From contig CAYGDY010000009.1 in the NCBI GenBank assembly GCA_964348795.1, positions 29,216-93,215 of the forward strand: a stretch of 64,000 nucleotides of DNA, read 5' to 3'. A program made the position numbers and the translations under genes. Position 1 is the first letter of the stretch; each line of letters starts with the position of its first letter. This DNA is from JADLAT01 sp964348795. Its GTDB lineage: Bacteria; Pseudomonadota; Alphaproteobacteria; Micavibrionales; Micavibrionaceae. The notes beneath the pieces are model-generated. The model did no database searches. It was given only the letters and a program-made list of their open reading frames with translations, and was not told where the DNA came from. This document shows, one piece after another, positions 61,949 through 64,000 of this stretch.

Positions 61949-63295
61949 TCACCCGCCACGCTTGCCGCGCAGTCTCGATTTTTTCATCAATCCTTCGTAT
62001 TGGTGGGCAATCAGATGGGAATGAATCTGGGCCACCGTATCCATTGTGACGCTGACCACAATCAAAAGACTGGTGCCCCCGAAATAGAATGGCATATTGT
62101 ACTTTGAAATGAGAAACTCTGGCAAGAGGCAGATCAAAACGATATAGATCGACCCGATCATGGTAATGCGGGTAAGAATATAATCCAGATGGTCCGCGGT
62201 GTTTTTGCCGGGCCGGATCCCTGGCACAAACCCGCCGTACTTGCGAAGCATTTCCGCATTTTCCTCGGGGTTAAACACAATCGCCGTATAGAAAAAACAG
62301 AAGAACATAATGAGCGCGGCGTACAATAGCATGTAGACAGGTTCCCCATGATGCAGGAGACGCGCCATCATGGCTGTAAAATCGCCCCCTTCCAACCCGC
62401 TGAAACCCACAAGCGTCATCGGCAAGAGCAAGAGAGACGAGGCAAAGATAGGTGGAATCACCCCCGCCGTATTGATCTTGAGCGGAATATGGCTGGATTC
62501 CCCCCCCGTCATCTTGTTCCCGACCTGTCGTTTTGGGTACTGGACAATCACTCGCCGGTGCGCCCGCTCCACAAACACAATCAGGACAATCGCTCCCAGA
62601 ATCAGAACAAACAAGGCTGTAAGAGCAAACCCGCTAAAGGTCCCCTGCCGTCCCATTTCCAGAACACTCACCAAAGCCTGCGGCAATCCCGCCACGATAC
62701 CGGAGAAAATAATCAGCGAAATCCCGTTGCCGATCCCGCGCGCGGTGATCTGTTCCCCCAGCCACATCAGGAATACCGTGCCGCCCACAATGGTAATAAC
62801 AGTGGAAATGCGGAAAAACAGGCCCGGATGAATCACCGCAGACCCGCCAGCCCCTTCCATCCCTTCCAGCCCCACCGCCAGACCATAGGCCTGGATAGAG
62901 GCCAGCAAGACCGTCAGATACCGCGTATACTGGTTGATCCGCATCCGGCCTGATTCGCCTTCCTTTTTCATAGCCTCCAGCGGTTTGGAAAGAGACGACG
63001 CCAACTGCATGATAATAGAGGCCGAAATATAGGGCATGATGTTCAGGGCAAAAATCGTCATCCGTTGCAACGCGCCACCGGAAAACATATTGAACATATC
63101 TAAAATCCCACCGCTTTTTCTGCTGAAAATCTCGTTCCAGATATGCGGATCAATCCCGGGGACAGGAATATAAGTCCCCAGACGATAGACCAGCAACGCG
63201 CCCATCACGAACAAAAGCCGCTTCTTGAGCTCTTCCGCCTTGGAAAAAGCACTCCAGTTTACATTCTTAGCCAGTTGTTCAACAGCCGATACCAT
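61949..63295 (-). CDS. secY: Protein translocase subunit SecY
   Basis: 448 residues from the ATG at 63295, with AAGGA upstream; an in-frame GTG/ATG extension of nine residues is less likely. The central pore of the Sec translocon with ten membrane segments: LKKRLLFVMGALLVYRLGTYIPVPGID (TM1 start), GALQRMTIFALNIMPYISASIIMQL (plug/TM2), FVERAHRRVIVQYPKRQVG (cytosolic loop), IRPGKNTADHLDYILTRIT. Upstream no rplO is present; see the findings. Confidence 0.97.
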   Translation of the reverse strand: MVSAVEQLAKNVNWSAFSKAEELKKRLLFVMGALLVYRLGTYIPVPGIDPHIWNEIFSRKSGGILDMFNMFSGGALQRMTIFALNIMPYISASIIMQLASSLSKPLEAMKKEGESGRMRINQYTRYLTVLLASIQAYGLAVGLEGMEGAGGSAVIHPGLFFRISTVITIVGGTVFLMWLGEQITARGIGNGISLIIFSGIVAGLPQALVSVLEMGRQGTFSGFALTALFVLILGAIVLIVFVERAHRRVIVQYPKRQVGNKMTGGESSHIPLKINTAGVIPPIFASSLLLLPMTLVGFSGLEGGDFTAMMARLLHHGEPVYMLLYAALIMFFCFFYTAIVFNPEENAEMLRKYGGFVPGIRPGKNTADHLDYILTRITMIGSIYIVLICLLPEFLISKYNMPFYFGGTSLLIVVSVTMDTVAQIHSHLIAHQYEGLMKKSRLRGKRGG

Positions 63296-63518
63296 TATAG
63301 AAAAATCCTTTTTGTATTGCACGTGGAAGGCTTATTCTTAAAGAAAAGAAGGGGGCCACACAAGCCCTCCCAAAGGAAAACTTGACGCAAATACTCTTTA
63401 TTACCGGAAATACGGATCTTTGAAAGAAGAACACACTCAAACACCCGTCACCCCGCCTCACGCGCCCACATGCTAAAGGTGCGGGAGTCCAGTGATGATC
63501 GGGATGAAACGAGGGGCC

Positions 63519-64000
63519 CTATTGCGCCTCTTGTTTGAGACCCAGCTTGTCATCCCATCGTTTACACGATGCCCCGACACGGGCGTATTCCTCGGGGCTG
63601 TCGATTTTTTGTTGCCGCGCACCCAGCACCGGCATCATTTTGTCCGACAAGGCCTGAATTTTTTGGGAGAGGTCCCCCTGCACTTTCTTTTGGGCCTCTT
63701 CCAGACGCGCCACAGGGACAGAATCATATGCCGTGCGGGTTGATTCCAGAACTTTGTTGATATAGCTCTCTGCCTTGGGCGCGGTTTCCCGCACAAATTT
63801 CATCAGGGCCGTGATATGTTTTTTCTCGTGCCCCATCACCGCGTTATACTCGCAACTGGCCCGTTTGAAATTATTGGCGATGTGGATGGTCGGCTTAGCG
63901 TAATACACCACTTCGAGTGTTTTCAGGACGATACACCCCTCTCCGCCCTTTTTCATCACAGCGAACTGGATTTCGGTCTTGAAACCGATCTCTCCCCCCC
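63519..64000 (-). CDS. Unknown protein with HEKKH motif, 5' end beyond the window
   Basis: The stop is at 63519 and the frame is open to position 64000 on the minus strand, about 160 codons visible; the true start is outside. The internal GTG/ATG near 63957 is probably not the start, since in-frame sequence upstream (GFKTEIQFAVMKKGG) continues the beta-sheet pattern. VMGHEKKHITALMKFV contains an HExxH-like sequence of zinc proteases, following a Cys-containing helix (FKRASCEYNA). A long Lys/Glu/Gln helix comes next. It may be related to DUF922-type putative zinc proteases, a weak suggestion. Confidence 0.5.
   Translation of the reverse strand, partial: GGEIGFKTEIQFAVMKKGGEGCIVLKTLEVVYYAKPTIHIANNFKRASCEYNAVMGHEKKHITALMKFVRETAPKAESYINKVLESTRTAYDSVPVARLEEAQKKVQGDLSQKIQALSDKMMPVLGARQQKIDSPEEYARVGASCKRWDDKLGLKQEAQ

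Noticed and set aside
63519..63959. Complete 146-codon gene at the right edge
   Set aside because: The reading frame continues without stop to position 64000 with protein-like sequence, so the internal GTG is probably not the start; annotated as partial.

Overview
The window is chromosomal DNA of an alphaproteobacterium of roughly mid-50s percent GC. The evidence is the gene set (hdaA, a fused cysNC, an IalB-family protein, rlmJ), ATGA-coupled gene pairs, and the DUF2066 / PerM / Hda / purM-purN neighbourhood that is common in Proteobacteria. I cannot name a genus. The density of very large surface proteins and the non-canonical GlyRS suggest a lineage outside the well-studied orders, but that is inference.

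Layout. (1) 1-5101: the first 1,700 codons of a two-partner-secretion exoprotein, cut by the window edge. (2) 5379-17394: housekeeping block with hdaA, an AI-2E/PerM permease, a DUF2066 protein, purMN, a large hybrid histidine kinase, ndk, a YHYH-like protein, a cold-shock protein, rlmJ and a lipoprotein hydrolase. (3) 17581-24433: an RTX protein with novel-looking tandem repeats converges on an autotransporter across a shared terminator, followed by an IalB-like protein. (4) 24563-30338: a tripartite RND efflux operon. (5) 30517-38199: a polyamine island. A long structured leader precedes an ornithine/arginine-type decarboxylase; carboxynorspermidine dehydrogenase and decarboxylase and the agmatine deiminase / N-carbamoylputrescine amidase pair follow, giving two possible routes to putrescine and one to spermidine. 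(6) 38331-43211: copper proteins (CopB, multicopper oxidase), typA and a Cys-rich lipoprotein. (7) 43291-46184: a glycosyltransferase / methyltransferase pair and two divergent phage-type regulators sharing an operator-like palindrome. (8) 46170-52202: sulfate activation (cysQ, cysNC, cysD) with UDP-glucose dehydrogenase. (9) 52419-64000: SapC-like, coiled-coil and secreted unknowns, an acyl-CoA dehydrogenase, a lytic transglycosylase, an E1-rhodanese protein, trmN6, an alpha2-type glycyl-tRNA synthetase, adk and secY detached from ribosomal protein genes, and a partial gene at the edge.

The most unusual theme is a set of short interspersed palindromic repeats, concentrated from about 32 kb to 58 kb. 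Copies sit between genes, inside the agmatine deiminase gene as an in-frame insertion, and as inverted pairs around two small cargo genes. One cargo is a GIY-YIG nuclease flanked by perfect 27-bp inverted copies, lying between the two carboxynorspermidine genes. The other is an AT-rich unknown gene flanked by nested imperfect inverted copies, lying between cysD and cysNC. This looks like a nuclease-associated repeat/cassette system and is the best candidate for something undescribed here. The switching leader upstream of the decarboxylase and the seven-repeat RTX protein come next. No tRNA, rRNA or CRISPR array was recognised.
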